Counted from the stretch's first letter, positions 17,392 through 26,002 are shown. The stretch is DNA of 64,000 nucleotides from RUG563 sp964423675 (GCA_964423675.1 CAYRFP010000001.1:62001-126000); one strand, 5' to 3'. Notes: generated by a model not told the origin, from the sequence alone. Translations and numbers: made by a program.

Positions 17392-18108
17392 TTATTGTCT
17401 TTCAGGATGGTTCACCGATTCGTCATCGCATTTTTCATAGCCAGGATGACGCCCGGTTACATGATAATAGTTCTCGCGCAGATCCAGCAATTTATCGATC
17501 TGCGGCTTGGAAATTTCCTGCGCGCCCCCCAAGAGATGCGCGGTAAGGCTGATCTTCGCGTACAGTTCCAGAGTTTCCATCCGGTAATATGCCGTGATCA
17601 GATCGGCCCCGACCGTCAGCGCTCCGTGATTCTTCAGCAGCAACACATCATGGTTTTTCAAATAAGGCGCGATAGCGTCAGGCACCTCGTAAGTCGACGG
17701 TGTGCCATACGGCGTAAGCGGAATGGAGCCAATAGCAATTACCGTTTCGATCATGGAGTACTCATCCAGGCTCTTTCCGGCCACCGCGTATCCTGTCGCT
17801 GTAGGCGGATGAGCATGCACGACAGCCCCCACATCCTCCCGTTCCTGGTAGCAGCGCATATGCATCTTGGTTTCGCTGCTGGGCTTCAGCCCGGGCAGTC
17901 CTTCCAGTACGTTCATTTGCCCGTCAATACGCAAAAGCTTATCGGGCGTGATAAAAGATTTGCTCATGCCGGTCGGCGTGCAAAGGAAGGTTCCATCTTC
18001 CAGTTTTACAGACACATTTCCGTCATTGGCAGCCACCCATCCCAACTGCCACATTTTGTGGCATACATCGCAAATCTGCTCCCGAAGCGCCGTTGTATCC
18101 ATGGACAT
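17392..18108 (-). CDS. fucA: L-fuculose-1-phosphate aldolase (class II)
   Basis: About 238 residues of the AraD/FucA class II aldolase family. The zinc site is visible: His98 and His100 in VVHAHPPT, His161 in LLKNHGAL, with Glu79 in SSETKMH as the catalytic acid. It splits L-fuculose-1-phosphate to DHAP and L-lactaldehyde. The N-terminal ANDGNVSVKLEDG is the phosphate-binding segment. A GTG at 18114 and an ATG at 18102 are alternatives; ATG 18108 has AAGGGG about five bases upstream. It is the first gene of fucA-fucI and divergent from an AraC regulator, the likely controller. Rhamnulose- or ribulose-phosphate aldolases share this fold, but the adjacent FucI supports fuculose. Confidence 0.88.
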   Translation of the reverse strand: MSMDTTALREQICDVCHKMWQLGWVAANDGNVSVKLEDGTFLCTPTGMSKSFITPDKLLRIDGQMNVLEGLPGLKPSSETKMHMRCYQEREDVGAVVHAHPPTATGYAVAGKSLDEYSMIETVIAIGSIPLTPYGTPSTYEVPDAIAPYLKNHDVLLLKNHGALTVGADLITAYYRMETLELYAKISLTAHLLGGAQEISKPQIDKLLDLRENYYHVTGRHPGYEKCDDESVNHPERQ

Positions 18109-18127
18109 CGCCACCCCTTTTTCTTTG

Positions 18128-18143
18128 ATGATAGTTTTATCAT
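18128..18143. promoter_or_regulatory. Inverted repeat in the fucA promoter region, candidate operator
   Basis: ATGATA-GTTT-TATCAT, six-base perfect arms, 20 bases upstream of the fucA start. It overlaps a minus-strand TATGAT (18139-18144) that could be the fucA -10. The position suits a regulator site, but no -35 is clear and the short A/T-rich repeat could be chance. Confidence 0.35.
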
Positions 18144-18148
18144 ATCCC

Positions 18149-18177
18149 TTGTTCTCCCGGTTTTCTTATGATATAAT
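18149..18177 (+). promoter_or_regulatory. SigA-type promoter for the AraC-family regulator
   Basis: TTGTTC (18149-18154), a 17-base spacer and TATAAT (18172-18177), 48 bases upstream of the ATG. Overlapping its 3' edge is a ten-base-period direct repeat of ATAATAG (18173-18179 and 18183-18189). Such spacing fits AraC-type half-sites, but the repeat is too simple to weigh much. Confidence 0.6.
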
Positions 18178-18224
18178 AGCAAATAATAGGACGAAATTCA
18201 CTTTATTGCAAAGGAGCGTTGCCT

Positions 18225-19094
18225 ATGCCTGCCGTCCGGTTTCATGAAAGCCTGCAGCGCGGATCACCGGATTTTCCACTGGATTATTTCCTGCTAGATA
18301 TCCATCACGCTCGGTACGAAATGTCATTTCACTGGCATGAGGAGGTAGAGTTTATCCGGGTATGCTCCGGCGTGTTTAATCTTTCTGTAGATGATCAGGT
18401 CTATTGTTTAGCGCCGGGAGACATCGCGTTTATTCCCTCAGGTTGCCTTCATGGCGGTGTTCCGGAGAATGCGGTTTATGAATGCGTAGTGTGCGATATG
18501 CGTTTTTTGCTCAAAGCCAGCGAAGCATGCCGCGCATACATTTTAGATGTGCTGCACCGGCGCGTAACCGTACAAACCGTTTTTCTGTCTGGCAGTCCAG
18601 TTTCTGCGGTGCTTTCCTCTTTTTTTGATGCATTGAATACCCGTACGCCTGGTTATGAAGCGATTACAACCGGCGGTTTGCTCCAGTTTATTGGTTGTGT
18701 TTTTCAATATAGGCTTTATTCCGACGATGCCGTTGCCGATGATTGCCGACGTGTGCTACAGCTAAAGCGTGTGTTTGAATTGATTGAGCGAGATTATGCT
18801 TCGCCCCTGACCTTATCCCAGCTGGCTTCCTGCGCCAACATGACTCCCAAATATTTTTGTCGTTTTTTTAAGCAGGCAGCGCATCGAAGTCCTATGGATT
18901 ATCTGAATTATTATCGCATCGAAATGGCCTGTTATGCGCTTTCGGCCACAGATTGTAATATCACAGAGGCCGCGCTGGATGTAGGCTTTAACGACCCCGG
19001 CTATTTCATCCGCATCTTTAAACGCCTCAAAGGCGAAACGCCTGGGCATTATGCTGCTCGTATCAGAAAAGGCCCTGAGAAACTTCCTTCTTAA
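18225..19094 (+). CDS. AraC family transcriptional regulator (probable fuc regulator)
   Basis: 289 residues. The N-terminal cupin (about 20-100) has FHWHEEVEFIRVCSG and the LAPGDIAFIPSGCLHG signature of sugar-sensing AraC proteins. The C-terminal double helix-turn-helix (about 185-285) has LTLSQLASCANMTPKYFCRFFK and the family signature ITEAALDVGFNDPGYFIRIFKR. Such proteins bind a sugar in the cupin and activate a neighbouring operon. Divergence from fucA-fucI across a 116-base gap makes fucose or fuculose the likely effector. The ATG at 18225 is preferred over TTG 18219 because AAAGGAG is eight bases upstream. It precedes a separate tRNA unit. Confidence 0.88.
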   Translation: MPAVRFHESLQRGSPDFPLDYFLLDIHHARYEMSFHWHEEVEFIRVCSGVFNLSVDDQVYCLAPGDIAFIPSGCLHGGVPENAVYECVVCDMRFLLKASEACRAYILDVLHRRVTVQTVFLSGSPVSAVLSSFFDALNTRTPGYEAITTGGLLQFIGCVFQYRLYSDDAVADDCRRVLQLKRVFELIERDYASPLTLSQLASCANMTPKYFCRFFKQAAHRSPMDYLNYYRIEMACYALSATDCNITEAALDVGFNDPGYFIRIFKRLKGETPGHYAARIRKGPEKLPS

Positions 19095-19110
19095 AAAATG
19101 CAAATACAGC

Positions 19111-19139
19111 TTGACAAATGGAAGATAATCCGCTATAAT
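19111..19139 (+). promoter_or_regulatory. Consensus SigA promoter for tRNA-Leu
   Basis: Perfect TTGACA (19111-19116), a 17-base spacer and perfect TATAAT (19134-19139), 33 bases before the mature tRNA. This is the strongest promoter in the window, as expected for a stable RNA. Confidence 0.9.
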
Positions 19140-19172
19140 AATTTTTGCCGTCTGGTTAATGGATGGCATTTC

Positions 19173-19257
19173 GCGGTCGTGGCGGAATAGGCATACGCGC
19201 ACGTTTGAGGGGCGTGTTCTTAACCGAGTACGAGTTCAAGTCTCGTCGACCGCACCA
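19173..19257 (+). tRNA. tRNA-Leu (anticodon GAG), CCA encoded
   Basis: 85 bases. Acceptor stem GCGGTCG / CGACCGC with discriminator A and an encoded CCA end. The anticodon stem CACGT / GCGTG encloses the loop TTGAGGG, placing GAG at positions 34-36, which reads CUC and CUU. The T arm is ACGAG-TTCAAGT-CTCGT. A long class II variable arm of about 15 bases lies between the anticodon and T stems, as required for leucine tRNA. It has its own consensus promoter and a terminator five bases downstream. Confidence 0.95.
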
Positions 19258-19261
19258 AACG

Positions 19262-19299
19262 GGCTCAGGTATCTTGTCGATACCTGAGTCTTTGTTTTT
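19262..19299 (+). terminator. Terminator of tRNA-Leu
   Basis: GGCTCAGGTATC pairs with GATACCTGAGTC (one G-T pair) around a five-base loop, followed by TTTGTTTTT. Confidence 0.88.
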
Positions 19300-19320
19300 C
19301 CCTGTTCCGAACAATCAAAT

Positions 19321-19376
19321 AAAAACGCCTTCATTTCCTTAGCGAGCAAATCCCGCTCAGGAAATAAGGCGTTTTT
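19321..19376 (-). terminator. Terminator of the tilS-to-vanW operon (symmetric)
   Basis: A long imperfect stem: AAAAACGCCTT...TTCCTTAGCGAG pairs with CGCTCAGGAAATAAGGCGTTTTT, with A/T tracts on both ends. It lies 14 bases past the VanW-protein stop and could also back up the tRNA terminator. Confidence 0.82.
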
Positions 19377-19390
19377 AGCTATAGAAGGCG

Positions 19391-20914
19391 TTATCGTTTT
19401 TCTGTTCCGACCAGATAAACAGCGGCGCGTGCCTTACAGGTATCCCGGCTGACAAGTTCTTCTGAAACCATGGCTCCACTTTCCCACCGCTGAAGGTGGG
19501 TTTCGTTTACAAAGCCATCCCGCGCGTTTCGCAGAAGATATTCCTCGTCCTTGTAGGTCACGTATTCGTGATTGGTATCTTTGCGATATTCGGGCTCCAA
19601 CGGAGCCATCAGCGTTTCCACCGTTTCAGTGCGAAGCTTGTATTTTACATTTTCCCCCAGAGACGGTCCATAAATCCGAACAACGCACTGATAGCTGTTT
19701 TTCTTTACTTCTTCTACCTTGGCAACAATATACAGCGTTCCCTCCGTGTTGTTTTTAAACACGAAATCAATCTTTTTGTCTCGGCTGTAATATACCGTAG
19801 CGTCCTGGCCAAAGGTCGTGTAGCTGACCTTATCCGAATGGGAGGAACGAGATACGATCTCCAAGTTGGAAAGCAGCGCCGCCAAGTAAACCGTTGTGCT
19901 GGCTTGGCAAACACCGCCGCCAACACCAGGCTCTTCCATGCCATTTACATATTCAATGGCGTATTGGAAACCGTTGTTCAGTGTGCGATCCCCCACCACA
20001 GAATTAAAACTCACCTGTTCCCCGGGAGCCACTTGCAGGCCATTATATTTCGACATAGCCAAACGGATATTATCCGTCCGCGCAAGTGTGGACGCAGTAG
20101 ATACAGGCGTTACCCCCTCTGCGCGCAAGGTTACCTGCTTGCGAACATCAGCCGTTGTCACCGAAGCAGAAATGGTTTGCGGTGTTAATTCCAGTGTGCC
20201 GGATTTTCCGTCCGCAGCCATGGAAAGAATCGTTTCCTTTAGTGTAGAAACATCAAGATAGGAGCCGGCCTGTTCCTTCTGAATCACAAAAGGATCCGAT
20301 GCGTTGGGATCGAAATATGCCAGATATGCATCAACGGGATCCTGGGTTAAATCCTGCTGAATGGTTGCCAGAATGCTATCCAAGTATTGTTCGTTCAGGT
20401 TGGTTTGACTGGTATATAGCTGATAAGTTTGGGTGGAAAGGGCGTCTAGATCCGCTTTTCGCTGAGCCAGCGTACCTGTATGCCCCACTTTAAAGGCGTT
20501 TTCCAAAAGCTGATAAACCTCAGCAATATCCGTGTTGATGCCCAGCGTGCTGTAATTCAAAACACAATACTGATGCCCTTGATACGTAATGGCCAGCTGC
20601 CAGCTATTCTGTCGGGTATCAATGGCGGACACAACGGTATCAATAGCTTCCTGCGGTTTCATTCCGCCAACATGGATGCCGTCCACATAGATGTTGGGAA
20701 GAAACACGTCCTGTACCGCAGTTACCTGCTGAACAAGCAGTTCATGCGCTTTTTTTTGCTGATAATAGGAAACACCGGCATAAATTGCCGCAGCAATCAG
20801 TGCCATAAGCAGTAACAGCCACAACAGTGGTTTTCGCTTTTTGCGCCGTCTGCGCTGCCGCGGCGGTTGAGGCGCAGCAGGCGGAGGCGGCCGGTATCCC
20901 CCTTCATAATACAT
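19391..20914 (-). CDS. VanW-family membrane protein with peptidoglycan-binding YoaR-like domain
   Basis: 507 residues: a Pro/Arg/Lys-rich cytoplasmic tail (1-29), one membrane helix (about 30-50), then an extracellular part. Residues 70-260 resemble the YoaR-like putative peptidoglycan-binding domain. Residues 295-425 are the VanW domain, with PGEQVSFNSVVGDRT, GVGGGVCQASTTVYLAAL and the following SHS. The last 90 residues resemble a G5-type domain (ETVETLMAPLEPEY). VanW proteins accompany some glycopeptide-resistance clusters, but their biochemical role is unknown. In Clostridia they are common wall-associated housekeeping proteins, and no van genes are seen here. AAAGGAG is ten bases before ATG. 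It is the last gene of the tilS-hpt-ftsH-PHP operon. Confidence 0.85.
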   Translation of the reverse strand: MYYEGGYRPPPPAAPQPPRQRRRRKKRKPLLWLLLLMALIAAAIYAGVSYYQQKKAHELLVQQVTAVQDVFLPNIYVDGIHVGGMKPQEAIDTVVSAIDTRQNSWQLAITYQGHQYCVLNYSTLGINTDIAEVYQLLENAFKVGHTGTLAQRKADLDALSTQTYQLYTSQTNLNEQYLDSILATIQQDLTQDPVDAYLAYFDPNASDPFVIQKEQAGSYLDVSTLKETILSMAADGKSGTLELTPQTISASVTTADVRKQVTLRAEGVTPVSTASTLARTDNIRLAMSKYNGLQVAPGEQVSFNSVVGDRTLNNGFQYAIEYVNGMEEPGVGGGVCQASTTVYLAALLSNLEIVSRSSHSDKVSYTTFGQDATVYYSRDKKIDFVFKNNTEGTLYIVAKVEEVKKNSYQCVVRIYGPSLGENVKYKLRTETVETLMAPLEPEYRKDTNHEYVTYKDEEYLLRNARDGFVNETHLQRWESGAMVSEELVSRDTCKARAAVYLVGTEKR

Positions 20915-20945
20915 AGACTAGTTTCTCCTTTAGACTTTGCCAGAT

Positions 20946-21788
20946 TTACTTCTTATTCCGAAAAACAGCATCCCAAAGGGCCTGCCCATCCTCATGAGCG
21001 GAGGGCCATTCCTGTATGGTTTCTCCTAAGACGCCGTGGCTTATACCATCATGGAAATCGCTCCCGCCCGTCACAAGCATGGAATGCTCGCGCACCAGAC
21101 GATCCCAGGAGGTATAAGTGCCGCGATTAGCAGGATGATATACTTCTATTCCCATCAATCCTGCATCTTGCCACACTTTCAGCAATGGAAGCAACCGTTC
21201 CATAGGCCACGGAATAAGCGCAGGATGCGCCAACACAGGCACAGCGTCTTCCTCTCGGAGCATGGAAATCGCTTCCGATGCTGCCAGCCGTTCCCTGGGC
21301 ACATAGGCTGGGCATCGGCTGCCCAGAAACCTTTCAAAGGCTTCCTGAACTGAAGAGACTGCCCCCGTTGCCACAAGCGCTCTGGCTAAATGCGGACGGC
21401 CAATGCTGGAACCGGCAGAAGAAAGAACCTCTTCCATATCCAGCGGATAACCAAGTGCCGCCAATTTCTCGCCCATCTTCTTGGCGCGTTCAATTCTTTC
21501 TTGCCCCTGCCGATCAAATAAAGCCCGCAGACGTTGATTTTGCGGATCCGCGCCGTAACCAAGAATATGTACTTCGACATCACCTTCCGTGCTGATCTCC
21601 ACGCCAGGCAGAAAGGCAATATTTAGTTCCTGTGCAGCCTGAACTGCCTGTGCAAGACCATTCAGCGTATCATGGTCAGTAACTGCCACCATTGTAACAT
21701 TGGCCTGCTGAGCCAGGCGCATCACCTGCGCTGGGGTATAAACGCCATCCGATGCATTTGTGTGTACATGGAAATCCGGACGAATCAT
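20946..21788 (-). CDS. PHP-domain phosphoesterase (RNase AM / TrpH type)
   Basis: 280 residues spanning a PHP domain. Metal-binding motifs in order: DFHVHTNASDG (motif 1), VTDHDT (motif 2), PGVEIS (motif 3), a mid-domain GRPHLARAL, LAHPAL, and the C-terminal GGSDFHDG. This order fits the YciV/TrpH group, which hydrolyses 3',5'-nucleoside bisphosphate and trims 5' ends of small RNAs with three divalent metals. The metal-binding residues appear complete. Its ATG overlaps the ftsH stop by four bases, so translation is coupled. A DNA polymerase X-type PHP domain is unlikely because no polymerase domain is attached. Confidence 0.85.
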   Translation of the reverse strand: MIRPDFHVHTNASDGVYTPAQVMRLAQQANVTMVAVTDHDTLNGLAQAVQAAQELNIAFLPGVEISTEGDVEVHILGYGADPQNQRLRALFDRQGQERIERAKKMGEKLAALGYPLDMEEVLSSAGSSIGRPHLARALVATGAVSSVQEAFERFLGSRCPAYVPRERLAASEAISMLREEDAVPVLAHPALIPWPMERLLPLLKVWQDAGLMGIEVYHPANRGTYTSWDRLVREHSMLVTGGSDFHDGISHGVLGETIQEWPSAHEDGQALWDAVFRNKK

Positions 21789-23680
21789 TCGACATTGCCC
21801 TCTGCCTGCACGGGCGCTTCATCCTGCATAAACCGCACGAATTCTTCCCGCGTGACGGTTTCTTTTTCAATCAGCAGCTGTGCAAGGCCGCAAAGCTTAT
21901 CCATATGAGCATTCAGAATATCTTCCGCCTGCTTATAAGCACCATTGAGAATCTTGCGAACCTCACCATCGATCAGCGCCGCAGTTTCCTCGCTATATTC
22001 CCGGCTCTGGCCAAATTCCATACCGACAAAGATTTCCTGATCGCTGCCAAGGTAAACGTTGCCCAGCTGATCGCTCATACCAAACCGCGTTACCATGCTA
22101 CGAGCCACTTCTGTGGCGCGCTTGAGATCGCTAACAGCGCCCGTACAGACATCTTCCTGCGTCAGGCTTTCCGCAGCCCGGCCACCAAGCGCCATGGCAA
22201 TGGTTTGCAGAAGCTTCTGCTTCCCCTGGTGATCCAGTTCCTTTTCAGGCAACGAAAGTGTGAGGCCTGCAGCCTGCCCGCGAGGAACCACCGTGATCAT
22301 ATGTACATCATCGCACAGAGGCAAGAAATGTCCAACGATAGCATGGCCAGCTTCATGATAGGCAGTAATCCGCCGATCCTCTTCCAGCACCTTATGGCTA
22401 CGTTTTTCAGGACCCATCTGTACCCGCTCCACCGCTTCGATCAGATGCGCTTGGGTAATCTTGGTCTGCTTTTCCCGGGCTGCCTGGATGGCGCCTTCGT
22501 TCATGATGTTTTCCAGATCAGCGCCAGTGGCGTAGGGTGTGCGTTTGGCGATGTTTTCCAAATCCACGTCTTCGGCCATGGGCTTGCCTTTGGCATGTAC
22601 CTTAAGAATCGCTACGCGGCCTGCCATATCTGGATAATTCACCGTAATCTGGCGATCGAACCTGCCTGGACGCAGCAAGGCGGGATCCAGAATATCCTTG
22701 CGGTTGGTCGCCGCCATAACGATTACGCCTTCATTGGTGGCGAAGCCATCCATCTCCACCAGCAACTGGTTCAGTGTCTGCTCCCGCTCGTCATGTCCGC
22801 CGCCTAAGCCTGCGCCGCGATGACGCCCAACAGCATCGATTTCATCGATGAACACGATGCTGGGAGCATTGCGTTTCGCCTGCTCAAACAGATCGCGCAC
22901 ACGGCTTGCGCCCACGCCCACGAACATTTCCACAAAGTCCGAGCCGCTGATGGAGAAGAAAGGAACATTGGCCTCCCCCGCCACAGCTTTGGCCAATAGC
23001 GTTTTACCGGTACCGGGAGGGCCCATCAGCAGCACTCCCTTGGGAATCCGCGCACCAAGTTCCACATAATTCTTGGGGTTCTTAAGGAAGTCAACGATTT
23101 CACGCAGTTCTTCCTTTTCTTCTTCCGCGCCTGCCACATTGGCAAACGTCACCTTGTTTTTGCTGGGGTCCACCATGTTTGCCCGGCTCTTGCCAAAATT
23201 CATCACCTTGCCGTTCCCGCCTGTTTGCTGGCGCATGATATACCACCACATCACGCCAAGAAGCACAACGGGAATCAGGTACGGCAGAATCTCCAGATAC
23301 CAAGGAGTTGTAGCCGGAGCAAGATATTCAATTTCAAAGTTCAGGTCTTTTACCGTCACCATGTCCGGATCCAGCCCTTTTTGCTGCGCTGCCATGGTGC
23401 AGACCGTCGCGTAAAAATCCGGGCCAATGGTAGTTTCAAAATCGTAGCCATGGTTGGGATAATCCGCAGTGGAAACGCGGCTATTTTTGACCCGGCCAAC
23501 CAGCGTGGTTCCGCGGATGGATACGCGATCCACCTGATTGTTCTCAATCATTTTCAGCAATTCCGGATACTCAATCCGTTTTCCGCTAACGCCCATGCCG
23601 CCGGAGAGAACGGAGATCAAAAGAATAAATGCGGCAATCATGACAACATAACCCAAGAGTCCTCGAGATACTTTTCTCAA
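21785..23680 (-). CDS. ftsH: ATP-dependent zinc metalloprotease FtsH
   Basis: 631 residues in the standard layout: membrane helix 8-25, extracytoplasmic domain to about 128, second helix 130-148, AAA domain with Walker A GPPGTGKT (220-227), Walker B IVFIDEID, and second-region AATNRKDILDPALLRPGRFD. The M41 protease has HEAGH near residue 420 and its third zinc ligand in a downstream acidic helix. FtsH hexamers degrade misfolded membrane proteins and regulators. Start is TTG with TAGGAGG nine bases upstream. Gene order tilS-hpt-ftsH matches Bacillus subtilis and many Firmicutes. It is followed by an overlapping PHP gene. Confidence 0.97.
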   Translation of the reverse strand: MRKVSRGLLGYVVMIAAFILLISVLSGGMGVSGKRIEYPELLKMIENNQVDRVSIRGTTLVGRVKNSRVSTADYPNHGYDFETTIGPDFYATVCTMAAQQKGLDPDMVTVKDLNFEIEYLAPATTPWYLEILPYLIPVVLLGVMWWYIMRQQTGGNGKVMNFGKSRANMVDPSKNKVTFANVAGAEEEKEELREIVDFLKNPKNYVELGARIPKGVLLMGPPGTGKTLLAKAVAGEANVPFFSISGSDFVEMFVGVGASRVRDLFEQAKRNAPSIVFIDEIDAVGRHRGAGLGGGHDEREQTLNQLLVEMDGFATNEGVIVMAATNRKDILDPALLRPGRFDRQITVNYPDMAGRVAILKVHAKGKPMAEDVDLENIAKRTPYATGADLENIMNEGAIQAAREKQTKITQAHLIEAVERVQMGPEKRSHKVLEEDRRITAYHEAGHAIVGHFLPLCDDVHMITVVPRGQAAGLTLSLPEKELDHQGKQKLLQTIAMALGGRAAESLTQEDVCTGAVSDLKRATEVARSMVTRFGMSDQLGNVYLGSDQEIFVGMEFGQSREYSEETAALIDGEVRKILNGAYKQAEDILNAHMDKLCGLAQLLIEKETVTREEFVRFMQDEAPVQAEGNVE

Positions 23681-23752
23681 AATCCAAATCCTCCTACTGT
23701 TTCGGGAATCTCATTTATTATACCACAGCCATACAAGAAATGACAATGCCGA

Positions 23753-24316
23753 TTAGTCTTGATTGGTGTAAATTCTCGGATGTAGCACACCGATATCCGG
23801 CAGATTGCGATACTTTTCATCATAGTCCAGTCCGTAGCCTACCACAAAAGCATCCGGGATGCTAAAGCAGGAGTATTCCACCGTCAGTGGTACCTTGCGG
23901 CGAGCCGGCTTGTCCAACAGCGTCACGATAGAAACTGACGCTGCATTACGCGTCTTCAGCACATCCGTAAGATAGGAAAGGGTGAGCCCGCTGTCCACAA
24001 TGTCTTCCACCACGATCACATCCCGACCGGAAATATCGCGATCCAAATCCTTAAGGATGCGGACAACGCCGGAAGATTTTGTGCTGCTGCCATAGCTGGA
24101 AATGGACATGAAATCTGTGGTCAGCGGCAGATCAATTTCCCGCACCAGATCGGAAAAAAACATCATGGCACCCTTGAGGATACACACCATTACTGGCGGA
24201 CGATCTGCGTAATCCTTCGTTATCTGCTGGCCAAGTTTTTTTACCACCTCGTGAATCTGTTCGCGAGTCAGCAGGATGCGTTCCAGGTCGTTATAAATGT
24301 TGGCGTTAGTATCCAT
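23753..24316 (-). CDS. hpt: Hypoxanthine phosphoribosyltransferase
   Basis: 187 residues, slightly above the usual 175-180. It salvages hypoxanthine and guanine to IMP and GMP using PRPP. The PRPP loop VVEDIVDSG is at 102-110. Also present are the pyrophosphate-binding ILKGA (46-50), the flexible-loop SSYGSSTKSSG, and the C-terminal purine-contact segment DAFVVGYGLDYDEKYRN. All active-site segments are present. The gene lies between tilS and ftsH, 31 bases after tilS, consistent with the conserved cluster in which Bacillus HprT and TilS together also activate ftsH transcription. Confidence 0.95.
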   Translation of the reverse strand: MDTNANIYNDLERILLTREQIHEVVKKLGQQITKDYADRPPVMVCILKGAMMFFSDLVREIDLPLTTDFMSISSYGSSTKSSGVVRILKDLDRDISGRDVIVVEDIVDSGLTLSYLTDVLKTRNAASVSIVTLLDKPARRKVPLTVEYSCFSIPDAFVVGYGLDYDEKYRNLPDIGVLHPRIYTNQD

Positions 24317-24347
24317 GATTGTTTTTCTCCTTTTGCTTGATAATCAT

Positions 24348-25664
24348 TCATGCTTTCGGCATTTCGCCGGGCAAAAAACCACGATATTGCAGCAGCACGG
24401 CGTCCGTTTCCGGCGTGACCCTCGCTTCCTCCCCAGGCCCGATTCCAATCGCCCAAAGAACGCGATTTCCTCTGCACAGCAACGGAACATAATCCCGGAA
24501 GGGCTGATCGATCTTCCGATCCACCAGATAATCCTGCAACGATTTTTCGCCCTTTCCCCCCAGAGGATAAATCCTGTCTCCCGGTTGGCGAAAACGCAAT
24601 TGCGCTTGGGAAAACATTGCTTTGGGAATGGCCTGTGTTCGCTTACCATCCCCGTGATAGCCATCAAATGGCAAATGTTCCAGCGGCTCCAGCTGACTTG
24701 GCTCGCGCACCGACGGAACAAAATGTATACGATGCGGTCGGATCAGCATGCGCCAGCCTTCTGCAAGATTCATCCATTCCCCCGATGATAGTACAAGTGC
24801 CCGCTCTGTGGTTTCGTAATCCAGCGAAACCGGCGAAGCCTGGCGAATCACCCGCCGTTGCAAAGCGGTGTGCAATTGCAGAAATGGCTCTCGTAGCAGA
24901 AATCTGCATGGCGAATGTAGATTCGCGTTTTGTCGAAGAAATTCCTGGCATGTCTGTTCCAGATAGTCCTCTTCATCCTGCATCACCAGAGCCGTCCGCC
25001 CCAGGGCTTCCTGTACACGCGGAATGCGTTCTTCCAATCGCGGGAGAATTTGATGCCGAAGATAATTCCGAAGATAATCGTCCTGGCTGTTTGTCCTGTC
25101 TTCCCGCCAGAGAATGCCCAGATTGGTTAGCAAACGGCGCAATATTTCAGGCGAAATATCCAGCATAGGGCGCCAGAGACGCATACTTTGACCGCCAGAG
25201 AGCATTCTGCTGGACCAGACGCGCATACCGCACAAGCCTGTTGCCCCGCTTCCGCGGCATAGATGAAGAAGCATCGTTTCTGCTTGGTCGCGCTGGTGAT
25301 GCGCCAAGGCAATGGCCTGTGCCCCCTGCTGCTGATAAGCTTCGCCCAAGGCAGCATAGCGCATCTCCCGCGCCGCAGCCTCGCCTCCTCCTTTCACCTG
25401 TCCCCGGATGACCTGGCATTCAATCTGCCAGCCACTGCAAAGCTGCTGCACAAACGCCGCGTCTTCGCCGGATTCCTGGCGCAAGCCATGATCCACGTGA
25501 ACGGCGGAAAGCGAAATGTCGCTTTGCCTACGCAGTTCATTCAGCAGCCATAGCAATGCTACCGAATCAGCTCCCCCGGATACGGCAGCCAGCACCCTTC
25601 GGGGCTTTCCCCCCAAGCGCCAGGATGCGTCCAGCGCGTCAAGCAAGAAGTTCCATGTATCCAT
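24348..25664 (-). CDS. tilS: tRNA(Ile)-lysidine synthase
   Basis: 438 residues, within the family range. The N-terminal PP-loop ATPase motif is SGGADSVALLW (about 29-39), with the supporting HVDHGLR and ALAHHQRDQAETMLLHLCRGSG motifs. C-terminal substrate-recognition domains occupy about 240-438. The enzyme modifies C34 of tRNA-Ile(CAU) to lysidine, which switches codon reading from AUG to AUA and is essential. The start has no convincing ribosome binding site. A good promoter ends only eight bases upstream, which suggests a leaderless transcript (see findings). It is first in the tilS-hpt-ftsH-PHP-vanW operon. Confidence 0.94.
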   Translation of the reverse strand: MDTWNFLLDALDASWRLGGKPRRVLAAVSGGADSVALLWLLNELRRQSDISLSAVHVDHGLRQESGEDAAFVQQLCSGWQIECQVIRGQVKGGGEAAAREMRYAALGEAYQQQGAQAIALAHHQRDQAETMLLHLCRGSGATGLCGMRVWSSRMLSGGQSMRLWRPMLDISPEILRRLLTNLGILWREDRTNSQDDYLRNYLRHQILPRLEERIPRVQEALGRTALVMQDEEDYLEQTCQEFLRQNANLHSPCRFLLREPFLQLHTALQRRVIRQASPVSLDYETTERALVLSSGEWMNLAEGWRMLIRPHRIHFVPSVREPSQLEPLEHLPFDGYHGDGKRTQAIPKAMFSQAQLRFRQPGDRIYPLGGKGEKSLQDYLVDRKIDQPFRDYVPLLCRGNRVLWAIGIGPGEEARVTPETDAVLLQYRGFLPGEMPKA

Positions 25665-25672
25665 ACTGTTTT

Positions 25673-25701
25673 ATTGTACCCCCCAATAGCTTTAAACGCA
25701 A
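25673..25701 (-). promoter_or_regulatory. SigA-type promoter abutting the tilS start
   Basis: On the minus strand TTGCGT (25696-25701), a 17-base spacer and TACAAT (25673-25678). Eight bases separate the -10 from the tilS ATG, so initiation is expected one or two bases before the start codon. Confidence 0.6.
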
Positions 25702-25794
25702 GGGTTTGCGTGTTTTTTTAATAGATTTGTTGCGATTATGGGGGCGCATATCGTCAAAGGAACTGGCATAGGCTGAAAACGGAGGTGGTTTCTC

Positions 25795-25989
25795 GTGGCA
25801 TGGCAACAGGCAGATAGTGTAGAGACAAAATGCTATCCCAGCGAAAAGAAAACTGGTCTGCGCATTGCAGGAGGTGTTCTCATCGCCGTGGGTCTGATAA
25901 CTGTACTTTTGTTTGTTCCTTATTGGGCATTGGCTGCTCTCATTGGCATGGGGCTCGTTGTGCTGGGAATAATGCTGATTCAAAAATAG
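25795..25989 (+). CDS. Small membrane protein, unknown function
   Basis: 64 residues: a hydrophilic N-terminus of about 20 with one Cys, then about 42 hydrophobic residues in one or two helices separated by a Pro-Tyr turn (LLFVPYWALAAL), ending QK. Start is GTG with GGAGGTGG six bases upstream. I recognise no family. It ends 13 bases before spoVM and shares its transcript, so a sporulation membrane role is possible but not shown by the sequence. Confidence 0.6.
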   Translation: MAWQQADSVETKCYPSEKKTGLRIAGGVLIAVGLITVLLFVPYWALAALIGMGLVVLGIMLIQK

Positions 25990-26002
25990 GAGGTAATGAA
26001 CA

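Noticed and set aside
18173..18189. Ten-base-period direct repeat of ATAATAG upstream of the AraC gene
   Set aside because: It overlaps the -10 element and is low complexity; spacing suits AraC half-sites but cannot be separated from A/T bias by eye.
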